DNA of 64,000 nucleotides from the NCBI GenBank assembly GCA_913031125.1, contig CAJWFK010000001.1, forward strand, positions 88,652 to 152,651, written 5' to 3'. Below, piece by piece: positions 25,885 through 35,407 of this stretch. A program made the position numbers and the translations under genes. Numbering within the stretch: the first letter of the stretch is position 1; each line of letters opens with the position of its first letter. This stretch comes from an uncultured Woeseia sp. Its GTDB lineage: Bacteria; Pseudomonadota; Gammaproteobacteria; Steroidobacterales; Woeseiaceae. The notes beneath the pieces are model-generated. The model searched no databases. It was not told the DNA's origin and saw nothing but the letters and a program-made list of their open reading frames with translations.

Positions 25885-27375
25885 TTAGCTCCAGTGCTTT
25901 ACTATCAGTCGCCCGACAGAGCGTCCACTGGAACAGGCAGCGGCTGTATGGGCACCGGCCAAATACTCACCGGCGAAATACATCCCTCGCTTACTCTTCT
26001 CCTGTTCTAGCAATACTTCATTCATTTGTTTTGCATAGCCCACCGGCATAAAGATCAAGTCGTCACAGGTGTAGTTGACGATGTCCACGACATGCTTCTT
26101 GTCCAGAGCGGGATAAAAGTCCTGCGCCAGAGGAAAACAATAGTCGTCGATAGTTTGGCCGCTTTTCTGCCAGTTCGCGGTATCACTCCGAGCCAGCGCG
26201 AACCGCACATGGGGAGGGAAATTCAACTCAGGTATCCTCGGCGTAGCAATCGCTGTGGTCGTCCTAGCCTTGAGCGGGTCAGGGTGATTGGTGGTGTAAT
26301 TAACTTCTCTATACTCGTTCGGCGCATGCTTATCGTCCAGGATATAGCAGATAACTGCTTCCTTGCTGAAGTAAGAACTCTTTGCCAGAACGTCCTGCTT
26401 AGGCGTCAGTTGCTGCACGACCTTATCCAAGTATTTAGCCTCAACGGCGCAGACCACAACGTCGGGGGTGACGCTACGCCGCTCCATATTGGCATTCAGG
26501 TAATGCACCGTGTGTCGCCCGTCAGTGCCGGGCGGAGTGATATAGCGGACTGTAGTATTATTTTGCACCGGTAGCAGAGAATCCAACTTTCGCGTCAATG
26601 CCCCGATACCCCCCTTTGGCAATATCGCACCTTCGAAGGCCGCGAACTGGGGAAGCAGAGCAGCCTTGGATGTCTCATAAAGGGGCCAGCCCCACCACTC
26701 GCAATACGGCTGGATGACTGAAGGCAGGAAATCTCCTGCCGCCTGATCGCCCAAAATGCGCTCGTAGTAATGGCCAATAGACTCATCATCGAAAGCCGTT
26801 GCGGTACGGGCCTGACACGTGTCTACGGTGTCCTTGGCCGCTTGCATATCGGCTTGGAGCAACAGCAGGTGTTTTTTCGTGTCGGTACTCAAACCAGGTA
26901 CTTTCCCCGCCGACTTGGGATTGAACGCTAACTCCCAGACTGAAGGCAGGTCATACAGACCATGGCCATTATTCAACACACCCTGTTCAAGGATCTGTCG
27001 TGGCCGGTCCTTACCGAATTCGAATTGGGCCAGTTGATCGGCTATTCCCACTTCATCCGCCAGCGAAAATAATTCGTCGCCATCGCCACTGATCATCTGC
27101 GCATGAGTGAACTGGTAGAGTGGACCCATTTGAAGTTCTACCATGCGGCCGCCGGTATATTTCTCTTTTTCGAAAATGGAAACTTGAAATCCTGCCTTGA
27201 GCAGCTCCCACGCTGCCGACAGTCCGCCAATACCCGCACCGATCACAACTGCGGTAGGCCTTCCTCCGGCGGCAAACAAACGACCCGACATGGCAGCAGC
27301 CACAACAGCAGCGCCAAACCCCTTCATCAGATTACGCCGGTGCTTATCCACATGAATTTGAATTATGTTGCTCAT
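25885..27375 (-). CDS. Tat-exported FAD-dependent amine oxidase-family protein
   Basis: A 496-aa flavoprotein. The N terminus has a twin-arginine signal (HRRNLMKGFGAAVVAAAM). Then comes the dinucleotide-binding VVIGAGIGGLSAAWELLKAG with FEKEKYTGGRM, and a C-terminal FAD-binding FAGEYLAGAHTAAACSSGRSV. The middle substrate domain gives no clear specificity. Its ATG overlaps the stop of the cytochrome gene (TAATG), so the two are coupled. NicA2-type flavin amine oxidases hand electrons to a cytochrome c instead of oxygen; the same may hold here. Confidence 0.82.
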   Translation of the reverse strand: MSNIIQIHVDKHRRNLMKGFGAAVVAAAMSGRLFAAGGRPTAVVIGAGIGGLSAAWELLKAGFQVSIFEKEKYTGGRMVELQMGPLYQFTHAQMISGDGDELFSLADEVGIADQLAQFEFGKDRPRQILEQGVLNNGHGLYDLPSVWELAFNPKSAGKVPGLSTDTKKHLLLLQADMQAAKDTVDTCQARTATAFDDESIGHYYERILGDQAAGDFLPSVIQPYCEWWGWPLYETSKAALLPQFAAFEGAILPKGGIGALTRKLDSLLPVQNNTTVRYITPPGTDGRHTVHYLNANMERRSVTPDVVVCAVEAKYLDKVVQQLTPKQDVLAKSSYFSKEAVICYILDDKHAPNEYREVNYTTNHPDPLKARTTTAIATPRIPELNFPPHVRFALARSDTANWQKSGQTIDDYCFPLAQDFYPALDKKHVVDIVNYTCDDLIFMPVGYAKQMNEVLLEQEKSKRGMYFAGEYLAGAHTAAACSSGRSVGRLIVKHWS

Positions 27376-27803
27376 TATTTAGACTCGCCGAATTCAATAT
27401 TCCACCATTGGCGAATACTCTTACAAGGCTCATCATCGATGGTGGCACAGCGCTGCCCCCCCGGATGATTAGGTATATCGGCGTTGAAACTTCGTAGATT
27501 GGCCATCTTGTAAATCACAATATTGTTTTCGGCGGAATCACCAATGGCTAGTCGCTTTAGTAGCTCTTCATAGACGGTAACGTTGGGGCGAACATACCCA
27601 CGGGCATGACAGCCAAAGCAGCCGTTTTCGGCCAGCTTGGGTAACACATTGCTTTGAAAAAATGTCTTCCCTTTGCCAAAGTTATTACCAACATTGTGAG
27701 CATCTTCATTATCTTCTGCATGGACTGACAGCCATGTCACAGCGAGCAACGAACTGCAAAACATAGCCTGAATGATGTTCTTAAGCCGAGACATTCTCTT
27801 CAT
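27375..27803 (-). CDS. Monoheme c-type cytochrome
   Basis: A 142-aa exported protein (signal peptide ending near VHA-ED). It has one heme-binding CFGCH (about residues 62-66) and a conserved downstream part with MANLRSF and NHPGGQRC. Met in YKMANL could be the distal ligand. It directly precedes and overlaps the flavin amine oxidase gene. It likely accepts electrons from that enzyme in the periplasm. Confidence 0.78.
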   Translation of the reverse strand: MKRMSRLKNIIQAMFCSSLLAVTWLSVHAEDNEDAHNVGNNFGKGKTFFQSNVLPKLAENGCFGCHARGYVRPNVTVYEELLKRLAIGDSAENNIVIYKMANLRSFNADIPNHPGGQRCATIDDEPCKSIRQWWNIEFGESK

Positions 27804-27899
27804 CGAATCTCATAATTTGCCCAGTGATTGTCTCCCAGGGAACTGTAATCTAGGTTTTGTCTCCGCAAGCGCTAACTGCTTGATCTAAATTCGAAAAAT

Positions 27900-27976
27900 T
27901 GGCGCGCCCGGAGAGATTCGAACTCCCGACCGCCTGGTTCGTAGCCAGGTACTCTATCCAGCTGAGCTACGGGCGC
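27900..27976 (-). tRNA. tRNA-Arg (anticodon ACG)
   Basis: The cloverleaf reads on the minus strand: acceptor GCGCCCG/CGGGCGC, D-arm GCTCAGCTGGATAGAGT, anticodon stem CCTGG/CCAGG around loop CTACGAA, T-loop GTTCGAATC, discriminator G and an encoded CCA (27902-27900). ACG reads CGN arginine codons after conversion to inosine. Confidence 0.97.
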
Positions 27977-28285
27977 AATATCAATTTTTTCTGACGGAGA
28001 GAGACCGCTATCATAAGTGATCCTGAGCCCCTCTAATAGTCATAAATTACTGCAGAAACAATACCTTATTAACACCCCGCTCCTAGAAAAATACTCTACG
28101 TTCTAATGGATTCCAACATAAAATGGTAGTACTGAGAGCGGACGTAGAAAGCGATTATGAGGCAAGGTAAACATCCATACAAGAGACCAACTATCGTGGC
28201 ACAGAGGCTCTTAAACCCGGTAGGCATGCACATGGACCGAACTTTTTAACGTGTTGGTATGTTGAACTTTGCTACCTGCAAACAG
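27977..28285. other. 309-bp intergenic region upstream of tRNA-Arg
   Basis: I see no convincing gene, repeat or terminator. The region separates the tRNA-Arg gene from the guanidine-hydrolase-like gene and presumably holds the tRNA promoter near 27,980-28,040. Confidence 0.5.
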
Positions 28286-29479
28286 TTATTCCTTCTTAGT
28301 CACGGCGCTTCTATGCCCAAGTTTTCCTTCCGTCACTAGTGTACCAAGAACGTCCAAAACGACACGGCACGCTAGTTGAGAAGTGTTTTGATTGACGTCA
28401 TACGGCGGCGCCACTTCAACCACCTCCATCCCGCACAAGCCTTCTCTGGCGATCAAACGAACAAGCTCGAGCGCTTCTCTTGGCAGGAAACCACCCGGTT
28501 CAGGCGATCCAGTGCCCGGCGCAAAGCCAGGATCAATAGAGTCAATATCAAAGGACAGGTAGACAGCCTTAGCATCCTTCCAAGCCAGATCCAATGCAAC
28601 TTCAGCTGCTTTCTTAATGCCCAGTTCCTCTACATCGGTCATGGTCAGAACACTCGAACCACGTTCTCTGGCTACCTCGGATCCGGGGCGAGAACCGTAC
28701 CAGCCGCCTATACCCATTTGAACCAAGTTTTTTGGCGGACAGTTATTCAATCCAACATCGTGCATGTGGCTATGACTATGATGTGATGTAGACACATCTT
28801 GACCCTCATGATTGTGGCCATTCGACGTCCAAAACCACGGGGTTGTATGCATGCGCTCATCCATGTCCATTTCTTGCATGTCGATGTGTCGGTCAATATG
28901 GATTATTCCGACGTTGCCGTCGATATGAGGTGCTATGCCCCTCACATTCGGATATCCCAGGCTGTGGTCCCCGCCCATCAAAACAGGGAACGCCCCCGAC
29001 GTATAAATGTATGAGACTGCTTTGGTGACCTGATCGAATGTCTTTTCAATGTTTCCCGGAATCACAAATATGTCACCAGCATCACATAAGTCCAACTCTT
29101 CGTGGAGATCGACGGCACCGTCAACTGAGAAGCCATCATAGAGCGCTGATATTTGTCGAACAGCTTGAGGGCCGAATCGGGCTCCTGGCCTGTATGTTGT
29201 GCCTGTGTCGAAGGGGATCCCTACAAACGCAGCTTCATAGTCTCCGACATTGCGAATGTCCTCACAGTAAGGTGACTTCATAAATGTGTTGATGCCGGCA
29301 AAGGCTGGTTGGTGACCTCGGCTAAACAGTGAGATGCTTCTGTCATTGATAGAATCCGCTGCTTCAAGACCCAGTTCAAGAGAACGGGCAGTTTCTTCCT
29401 CTTGCTTTGTCTGTGTAATTCGATCTAGCCGTTTGAGGTTTCGATTACCGCGTAGTTCACCGGTTTTTGGGTCAGGCAT
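28286..29479 (-). CDS. Ureohydrolase resembling Ni-dependent guanidine hydrolase (GdmH-like)
   Basis: 397 aa from ATG 29479, chosen because AAGGAG lies 6-7 bp upstream; GTG 29542 lacks a good site. Ureohydrolase ligands are GGDHSLGY, IHIDRHIDMQE and FDIDSIDPG. The N-terminal extension (about 70 aa), RPAFAGI-like lead-in, DRHID instead of DAHTD, DERMHTTPWF and the LGH C terminus agree with my recollection of the GdmH/Sll1077 guanidine hydrolase group rather than agmatinase. Residues about 220-243 hold a His-rich insertion (GHNHEG then HHSHSHMHD) that I do not recall in relatives and that could bind nickel. No HypA/HypB-like chaperone gene is nearby. Confidence 0.8.
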   Translation of the reverse strand: MPDPKTGELRGNRNLKRLDRITQTKQEEETARSLELGLEAADSINDRSISLFSRGHQPAFAGINTFMKSPYCEDIRNVGDYEAAFVGIPFDTGTTYRPGARFGPQAVRQISALYDGFSVDGAVDLHEELDLCDAGDIFVIPGNIEKTFDQVTKAVSYIYTSGAFPVLMGGDHSLGYPNVRGIAPHIDGNVGIIHIDRHIDMQEMDMDERMHTTPWFWTSNGHNHEGQDVSTSHHSHSHMHDVGLNNCPPKNLVQMGIGGWYGSRPGSEVARERGSSVLTMTDVEELGIKKAAEVALDLAWKDAKAVYLSFDIDSIDPGFAPGTGSPEPGGFLPREALELVRLIAREGLCGMEVVEVAPPYDVNQNTSQLACRVVLDVLGTLVTEGKLGHRSAVTKKE

Positions 29480-29609
29480 AAAGAGGCTCCTTAAAACAAA
29501 TGAGGTCCGGGGGTCCCGACGGCGTCCGATTTTGGTAGCCACGAGCCTACGCCGGCACTTTCAGGATATTTATAGCATAGACATAAGGGATATAAAACGG
29601 TGCCTTACT

Positions 29610-29700
29610 TGGCGGAGAGGGAGGGATTCGAACCCTCGAAGGGCTATTAACCCTTACTCCCTTAGCAGGGGAGCGCTTTCAACCACTCAGCCACCTCTCC
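29610..29700 (-). tRNA. tRNA-Ser (anticodon GCT)
   Basis: A class II tRNA on the minus strand: acceptor GGAGAGG/CCTCTCC, D-arm GGCTGAGTGGTTGAAAGC, anticodon loop CTGCTAA, a long variable arm (GTAAGGGTTAATAGCCCTTC), T-loop GGTTCGAATCC, discriminator G and an encoded CCA. It reads AGC/AGU. csrA lies just upstream on the same strand, as in E. coli csrA-serV. Confidence 0.97.
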
Positions 29701-29804
29701 CGTAATATCAAAAGCCCCCACCCACCAGCAGTAGGCACGGGAAATGCAGTGTACTGTCGAGATACGGTGAGGTAAAGCAGGCTTTTTAGCTATTCAAGTC
29801 CAGT

Positions 29805-30002
29805 TTAGAATTGCGTGTCTTCGCCTGACTCAGCACCTTTCTCGCTCTGAATTCGCTCGTAGATTTCTTCGCGGTGCACAGCTATATCTTTCGGGGCATT
29901 AATTCCAATTCGCACCTGGTTACCTTTAACCCCTAAAACGGTCATCGTGATATCACTTCCAATCACTACAGATTCACCGGCACGTCGCGTAAGGATTAGC
30001 AT
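29805..30002 (-). CDS. csrA: Carbon storage regulator CsrA
   Basis: A 65-aa CsrA/Rsm[29 protein letters not shown] and [16 protein letters not shown] are near-invariant. It is a dimeric RNA-binding protein that represses or activates translation by binding GGA motifs in leaders. It precedes tRNA-Ser, matching the usual alaS-csrA-tRNA-Ser order except that an aldolase gene is inserted before alaS. Confidence 0.97.
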   Translation of the reverse strand: MLILTRRAGESVVIGSDITMTVLGVKGNQVRIGINAPKDIAVHREEIYERIQSEKGAESGEDTQF

Positions 30003-30328
30003 GATTTCCTACTCCTGCCGTACATATGGGCAACAGCGCCCTGCCTAAGCTATTTTCTCTTAAGCGCTTGTAATTGTAGACGAAATCGGCTTTTTCTGCT
30101 TCAAGTCCCCAGATTTTCGTGAATATAAAGGGCTGTTTTATGTAAAAAGACAAAAATTTATAAAAATAAATGAAGTTATAAAAATTGACACAAGTAATAA
30201 GGACAACCATGATTATTGGTGAATTTAGTCGAATTCTCAGATCACGTTTAAGAGGTAATTTGCCTGTTGCTTGAGAACGTTTTGTATCAAGATTAGCTTC
30301 GCAACAACAATCAACTCTAAAACTGACC
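30003..30328. other. AT-rich divergent promoter region, csrA / HpaI-like aldolase
   Basis: This 326-bp AT-rich gap contains no recognisable gene. For the plus strand, TTGACA (30185-30190), 17 bp and CATGAT (30208-30213) form a plausible promoter for the aldolase, leaving a leader of about 110 bp or more. No clear csrA promoter could be fixed. Confidence 0.35.
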
Positions 30329-31138
30329 GTGAGCGAGTCGCTTCCCCGGGACGAAGAAATGATCAAAAACTCTTTGAAGTCGAGATGGTCTGACAATAGA
30401 GCATCACTAAACGGATGGTTATCTATCGCTAGCCCCTTTTCCGCGGAGATCTTAGCAGAACAAGGGTATGACAGCATTACGATAGATATGCAGCATGGCA
30501 TCCTCAGTTATAAGGACGTCGTGCCAATGCTTCAAGCAATGCGAGCCAGCGATGTTGTGCCTTTGGTGCGGGTTCCATGGCTCGAAGCCGGAACAATAAT
30601 GAAAGTTCTTGATGCTGGGTCCTACGGCGTCATCTGTCCGATGATCAATAACCGGCAACAAGCCGAACAGCTAGTTTCCTTTGTTCGCTATCCGCCTGAA
30701 GGTTGTCGGAGTTTTGGTCCAACACGAGCAGTATTCTCAGCGGGCACCAATTACGTAAAAGAGGCGAATCAACAGATCCTTTGCATTGCCATGATCGAAA
30801 CCGCCGAGGCCATGAAAAACCTTGACGAAATCGTGTCAACACCTGGGCTAGATGCGGTATATATTGGTCCTGCCGACCTTACCCTAGGTATAACCAAAGG
30901 TCGTCTAGCCCCGCATTTCGATCGCGAAGAAGATGAAATTGTTAAAGCAATAAACAAAATTCTTACCGCCGCACATTCAGCCGATATTTATGCTGCCGTG
31001 CATTGCGGTACTCCAGAGTACGCTGCCAAAGCTATCGGTTGGGGTTTCAATATGGTTACAATTTCAAACGATGTACAGCTCCTGTCAAACGCGGCCTCGA
31101 ACAGCGTTGATAGAACAAGAGAGTTGATCGATGAATAA
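30329..31138 (+). CDS. HpcH/HpaI family aldolase
   Basis: A 269-aa class II (metal-dependent) aldolase of the HpcH/HpaI family. It has NGWLSIASPFSAEILA, DSITIDMQHG, PLVRVPW, GSYGVICPMINN, metal ligand Glu in MIETAEAM and the IGPADLTLGI loop with Asp. Relatives cleave 4-hydroxy-2-oxoheptanedioate or similar hydroxy-oxo acids to pyruvate plus an aldehyde. GTG 30329 gives 269 aa; ATG 30359 (GAAGAA just upstream) is an equally good start. It is convergent with alaS. Confidence 0.87.
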   Translation: MSESLPRDEEMIKNSLKSRWSDNRASLNGWLSIASPFSAEILAEQGYDSITIDMQHGILSYKDVVPMLQAMRASDVVPLVRVPWLEAGTIMKVLDAGSYGVICPMINNRQQAEQLVSFVRYPPEGCRSFGPTRAVFSAGTNYVKEANQQILCIAMIETAEAMKNLDEIVSTPGLDAVYIGPADLTLGITKGRLAPHFDREEDEIVKAINKILTAAHSADIYAAVHCGTPEYAAKAIGWGFNMVTISNDVQLLSNAASNSVDRTRELIDE

Positions 31139-31169
31139 CGTTACGCGTATAAAGGTTGGAAATATTGGC

Positions 31170-33767
31170 CTAACTAAGTTGATCCGATATCCAGCCTGAA
31201 ACAGAGTCCAAGGCAGCGTCTAATCCTGCAGGATCGCCACCACCAGCTTGGGCAAAATCAGGGCGACCACCACCTTTGCCACCAATCTGTTCAGCAACAG
31301 CATGTATGACATCACCAGCTTTAATTCGGTTGATAATGTCTGCCGTGACGCCTGCAACAAGCCGCACTTTCTCATTTTCAACCGCACCGATGACTACAAC
31401 AGCACTTTGTAGCTTATCTTTGTAGCTATCTACTGCTGCACGAAGAGTTTTAGCATCGGCACCATCCATCCGGATAGCTATAACCTTAATTCCGTCAATA
31501 TCCGTCACTTGCTCATCAAAGTCTGTCAACGCCTGTTGATTCGCTGTAAGCACCTCTTTTTCAAGTTTCCTATTACGCTTAACTAACTGTTCTATTTTTG
31601 TTTTTGCCCTATCTGGCGGACTTTTGAGCAGTAGAGAAATATCACTAAGTATTTGGTAATTAGCATCAATCCAATCCAGCGCACTTTTTCCCGTAACTGC
31701 TTCTATTCGCCTGATACCAGAAGCCACCCCTCCTTCGGAGGTGATCTTGAATATGCCAATGTCTCCTGTTCTCTGCACATGAGTGCCACCACAAAGCTCT
31801 ATCGAGAAATCGTTTCCAAGGCTAAGTACCCGGACCTCATCATCATATTTCTCACCGAAGAGAGCGATCGCACCAAACTTTACAGCATCGTCATAGCCCA
31901 TCATCTTGATGTCAGCGGCACTATTTTTACGAATCTCTTTATTAACCAAATGCTCTATTTGCGTTAGCTGATCAGGAGTCACACCCTCATAGTGAGAGAA
32001 ATCAAAACGCAATCTATCCGGTGCGACAAGTGACCCTTTCTGTTGTACGTGATCACCAAGCACATGCCTTAGTGCAGCATGCATTAAGTGAGTTGCCGAG
32101 TGGTTGATAACAATCGCTGCACGGCGCTCAGAATCAATAGTTGCGAGTACCTCATCTCCTATTCTGATCGTTCCCGAATGCATTTTTCCATGATGGATAT
32201 TTGCTTTTATAGACTTCTGTGTATCTGTAACTTGAAAGAATCCATTGTCCGATTCGATTACACCGGTATCACCAACCTGGCCCCCACTTTCTGCGTAAAA
32301 AGGTGTTATATCTAGAATCAAGACACCTTCGTCCCCCTCTGATAAACAATCCACTTCGTCACTGTTTTTATAAATCGCGACAACTTTTCCATTACCGCCC
32401 ATATTTTCGTATCCAGAAAAACTTGTCTCAACATCGGTTTTTATTGAACCACTTTCCCCGGTCGAAAATTTGCTCGCTGCGCGTGCCCGACTGCGCTGCT
32501 CCTGCATCTGTAAATCGAAACCTTCCTGATCAACCGTAAGGTTTCTTTCCCGCGCAATATCCGCAGTAAGGTCAACTGGAAAACCAAAAGTATCGTAAAG
32601 TTTAAATACCACTTCACCCGGCAGTTCATTCCCATCCAGATCCGCTATCGCAGCTTCCAGGATCTCCATCCCCTGATCTAACGTTTCCGCAAATCTTAAT
32701 TCCTCTTTTTCGAGTACTTTTTCGACATGTTTTTTCGACTTAACAAGTTCAGGATAAGCCTCACCCATTTCAGCACAAAGTATTCCAACCAACCTCTGCA
32801 AAAAGTTTGTTTTGACGCCAAGTTTCTTGCCATGCCTGATCGCGCGTCGAATAATGCGCCTCAAGACATACCCTCTGCCCTCGTTACCAGGGACAACGCC
32901 GTCCACAATTAAGAAACAACATGCGCGAATATGATCAGCGATAACGTTAAGTGAACTACTTCTATTGTTCTCAATCTCAAGAATATCGGTGATGCCAGCA
33001 ATCAAATTAGCAAAAAGATCAATTTCGTAATTGCTGTGAACCCCTTGCATCACAGCCGCCGTGCGCTCTAAACCCATACCCGTATCCACTGATGGCTTTG
33101 GCAAGGGTGTCATCTTGCCATCAGCACCTCGTTCGTATTGCATAAACACAAGGTTCCAGATCTCAACATAACGATCTCCATCCTCATCTGATGAGCCTGG
33201 CGGACCACCTGCAACATCAGGTCCGTGATCAAAAAAGATTTCACTACAGGGACCACAAGGTCCCGTATCCCCCATAGCCCAAAAGTTATCTTTTTCCCCC
33301 ATCCGAGAAAAACGTTCCGGATCGATACCCATAGTGTTGATCCAGATATCAGACGCCTCATCATCCTCTTCGTACACAGTGACCCAAAGTCGTTCCTCAG
33401 GTAACTCCAAGACTTTTGTTAAGAACTCCCACGCGTACCTGATAGCTTCCTCCTTAAAATAATCACCGAAACTAAAATTTCCGAGCATCTCAAAGAAGGT
33501 GTGGTGCCGAGCTGTGTAGCCAACGTTTTCCAGGTCATTGTGTTTACCGCCGGCACGGACACAACGTTGCGACGTCACAGCACGATTGTATTTGCGGGTT
33601 TCCTCGCCTAGAAAAACATCCTTAAACTGCACCATACCGGCATTTGTAAAAAGCAAAGTTGGATCGTTACCAGGCACCAACGGTGAGCTCTCAACAATCT
33701 GATGGCCATGGGAGTTGAAAAACTCGAGAAATAGGCGGCGCAGTTCGTTACTAGTTATATAATTCAT
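31170..33767 (-). CDS. alaS: Alanine--tRNA ligase
   Basis: An 865-aa class II synthetase of normal length. The N-terminal catalytic core has [29 protein letters not shown] and [14 protein letters not shown]. The editing domain has zinc-binding [11 protein letters not shown] and [13 protein letters not shown]. The C-terminal C-Ala domain has [15 protein letters not shown]. It charges tRNA-Ala and clears Ser/Gly mischarging. It follows recX by 58 bp in the recA-recX-alaS unit. Confidence 0.98.
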   Translation of the reverse strand: MNYITSNELRRLFLEFFNSHGHQIVESSPLVPGNDPTLLFTNAGMVQFKDVFLGEETRKYNRAVTSQRCVRAGGKHNDLENVGYTARHHTFFEMLGNFSFGDYFKEEAIRYAWEFLTKVLELPEERLWVTVYEEDDEASDIWINTMGIDPERFSRMGEKDNFWAMGDTGPCGPCSEIFFDHGPDVAGGPPGSSDEDGDRYVEIWNLVFMQYERGADGKMTPLPKPSVDTGMGLERTAAVMQGVHSNYEIDLFANLIAGITDILEIENNRSSSLNVIADHIRACCFLIVDGVVPGNEGRGYVLRRIIRRAIRHGKKLGVKTNFLQRLVGILCAEMGEAYPELVKSKKHVEKVLEKEELRFAETLDQGMEILEAAIADLDGNELPGEVVFKLYDTFGFPVDLTADIARERNLTVDQEGFDLQMQEQRSRARAASKFSTGESGSIKTDVETSFSGYENMGGNGKVVAIYKNSDEVDCLSEGDEGVLILDITPFYAESGGQVGDTGVIESDNGFFQVTDTQKSIKANIHHGKMHSGTIRIGDEVLATIDSERRAAIVINHSATHLMHAALRHVLGDHVQQKGSLVAPDRLRFDFSHYEGVTPDQLTQIEHLVNKEIRKNSAADIKMMGYDDAVKFGAIALFGEKYDDEVRVLSLGNDFSIELCGGTHVQRTGDIGIFKITSEGGVASGIRRIEAVTGKSALDWIDANYQILSDISLLLKSPPDRAKTKIEQLVKRNRKLEKEVLTANQQALTDFDEQVTDIDGIKVIAIRMDGADAKTLRAAVDSYKDKLQSAVVVIGAVENEKVRLVAGVTADIINRIKAGDVIHAVAEQIGGKGGGRPDFAQAGGGDPAGLDAALDSVSGWISDQLS

Positions 33768-33825
33768 TTGGCCAGTGTCTGAATTAAAGACGATATTGTA
33801 ATGTCAGATAGTGTAGCGGCAACGG

Positions 33826-34317
33826 TCAACGATCACCATTCACACTTACCGCGAACCGAACCTGATCCGCCTCGAAACCACGGTACTGAAGAAATCTCAT
33901 CTGGCGTGCTTTGTGAGCAAAATCGCTCGGGGGATCAAGTCCAAATTTTCGCTCCCGGATCTCTTTCGCCAACGCAAACCAATCCTGTCCGGAAGCTGTG
34001 ATTTCACTATCCACTAAAGACTGACTTATCCCTCGCTTCTTTAGCTCGTGACAAATACGAACTGGTCCCTTGCCTTGGCTGATACGAACCTGAACAAAAC
34101 TTTGAGCAAACCGTTTATCGCTTTGCAGGTCTTCTTCCGCGAGCTTCAATACCTCAGCTACCACAGCATCGTAATTGTAACCAGCACGCTCTAATTTCCG
34201 TACCAATTCTTCTTGCCCATATTCGCGCCGGGCAAGATAGTCCATCGCCTTTTTTCGAATGTTTTTCGGTTTTGAAAAGCCCTCAATATCCTCTCCATGG
34301 AAGAGGTCGACATTCAA
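33826..34317 (-). CDS. recX: RecA regulator RecX
   Basis: A 163-aa helical-repeat protein of usual length. Motifs are AMDYLARREYGQEELVRKL, LQSDKRFAQSFVQVRISQGKGPVRI and LKKRGIS. It binds inside the RecA filament groove and limits RecA activity. It starts 19 bp after the recA stop. Confidence 0.93.
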   Translation of the reverse strand: MNVDLFHGEDIEGFSKPKNIRKKAMDYLARREYGQEELVRKLERAGYNYDAVVAEVLKLAEEDLQSDKRFAQSFVQVRISQGKGPVRICHELKKRGISQSLVDSEITASGQDWFALAKEIRERKFGLDPPSDFAHKARQMRFLQYRGFEADQVRFAVSVNGDR

Positions 34318-34336
34318 CGCATGGATGGACTTTTTG

Positions 34337-35377
34337 TTAACCAGTCACAGCCTCGTCTGATGCTTCAGCAGCCTTTGTTGGAACCTTTTCAGGCATCAAT
34401 ATGCTGCGAATTTTTTCTTCAATTTCTGCAGCCACATTGGGATTTTCTTTCAGGTAAGCACGCACATTTTCCTTGCCCTGGCCAATGCGATCTGACCCGT
34501 AGCTATACCAAGAACCGGATTTATCAATAATGCCGTGCTCAACACCATGCTCTATAACCTCTCCTTCACGCGAGATACCTTCACCATAGAGAATCTCAAA
34601 TTCAGCAGTCTTGAAGGGTGGGGACACCTTATTCTTTACAACTTTCACCCGAGTCTGGTTGCCAATAACTTCATCGCCTTTTTTTATTGCACCAATGCGG
34701 CGGATGTCTAATCGCACAGAGGAATAAAATTTTAGCGCATTTCCACCTGTAGTTGTTTCTGGGCTACCAAACATTACCCCAATTTTCATACGGATTTGGT
34801 TGATAAAAATTACCATGGCATTAGAACGCTTTATGTTGCCAGTTAGTTTTCGAAGCGCCTGCGACATCAATCGTGCCTGAAGTCCCATATGGGAGTCTCC
34901 CATTTCTCCCTCGATTTCCGCTTTAGGGGTGAGGGCTGCAACCGAATCGACAACTATCACGTCCACGGCGCCAGAGCGCACCAGCATATCGGTAATTTCA
35001 AGCGCCTGTTCACCAGTATCTGGCTGTGAGACGAGTAATTCATCCACATTAGCACCCAGTTTCTCAGCATAAGCCGGATCCAATGCATGCTCTGCATCAA
35101 CAAATGCAGCCGTACCACCCGCTTTTTGAGCCTCTGCAACTACCTGGAGGGTCAGCGTAGTTTTGCCGGACGATTCAGGTCCATATATTTCTACAACACG
35201 GCCCTTCGGCAGGCCACCAATGCCGAGAGCAACGTCGAGACCAATTGACCCCGTAGAGACCGATTCCAAATCACGCGCGGTGCCCGCATCACCGAGCCGC
35301 ATGACAGACCCTTTCCCAAACTGTTTTTCTATTTGCCCCAACGCTGCTGAGAGCGCCTTCTTGCGATTTTCATCCAT
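34337..35377 (-). CDS. recA: Recombinase RecA
   Basis: 346 aa from ATG 35377, where the conserved [20 protein letters not shown] begins; a farther in-frame start at 35407 adds unconserved residues. Walker A is GPESSGKTT, Walker [11 protein letters not shown], and loop 2 lies before [12 protein letters not shown]. Its C-terminal tail is acidic. It performs strand exchange and SOS coprotease activity. I found no gammaproteobacterial LexA box (CTG-N10-CAG) in the upstream 300 bp. Confidence 0.98.
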   Translation of the reverse strand: MDENRKKALSAALGQIEKQFGKGSVMRLGDAGTARDLESVSTGSIGLDVALGIGGLPKGRVVEIYGPESSGKTTLTLQVVAEAQKAGGTAAFVDAEHALDPAYAEKLGANVDELLVSQPDTGEQALEITDMLVRSGAVDVIVVDSVAALTPKAEIEGEMGDSHMGLQARLMSQALRKLTGNIKRSNAMVIFINQIRMKIGVMFGSPETTTGGNALKFYSSVRLDIRRIGAIKKGDEVIGNQTRVKVVKNKVSPPFKTAEFEILYGEGISREGEVIEHGVEHGIIDKSGSWYSYGSDRIGQGKENVRAYLKENPNVAAEIEEKIRSILMPEKVPTKAAEASDEAVTG

Positions 35378-35407
35378 TGTCTGAAGTTGCTCCCACAATA
35401 AAAACAA

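Noticed and set aside
25828..26574. Plus-strand frames opposite the flavin amine oxidase gene
   Set aside because: They lie antisense to a well-supported gene and show no motifs; high-quality coding on the opposite strand explains them.
28000..28285. Gene in the gap between tRNA-Arg and the GdmH-like gene
   Set aside because: No frame with a ribosome site or a recognisable product; treated as intergenic.
29480..29620. Guanidine riboswitch upstream of the GdmH-like gene
   Set aside because: The 130 bp between the start and tRNA-Ser show no guanidine-I, -II or -III consensus elements that I could recognise.
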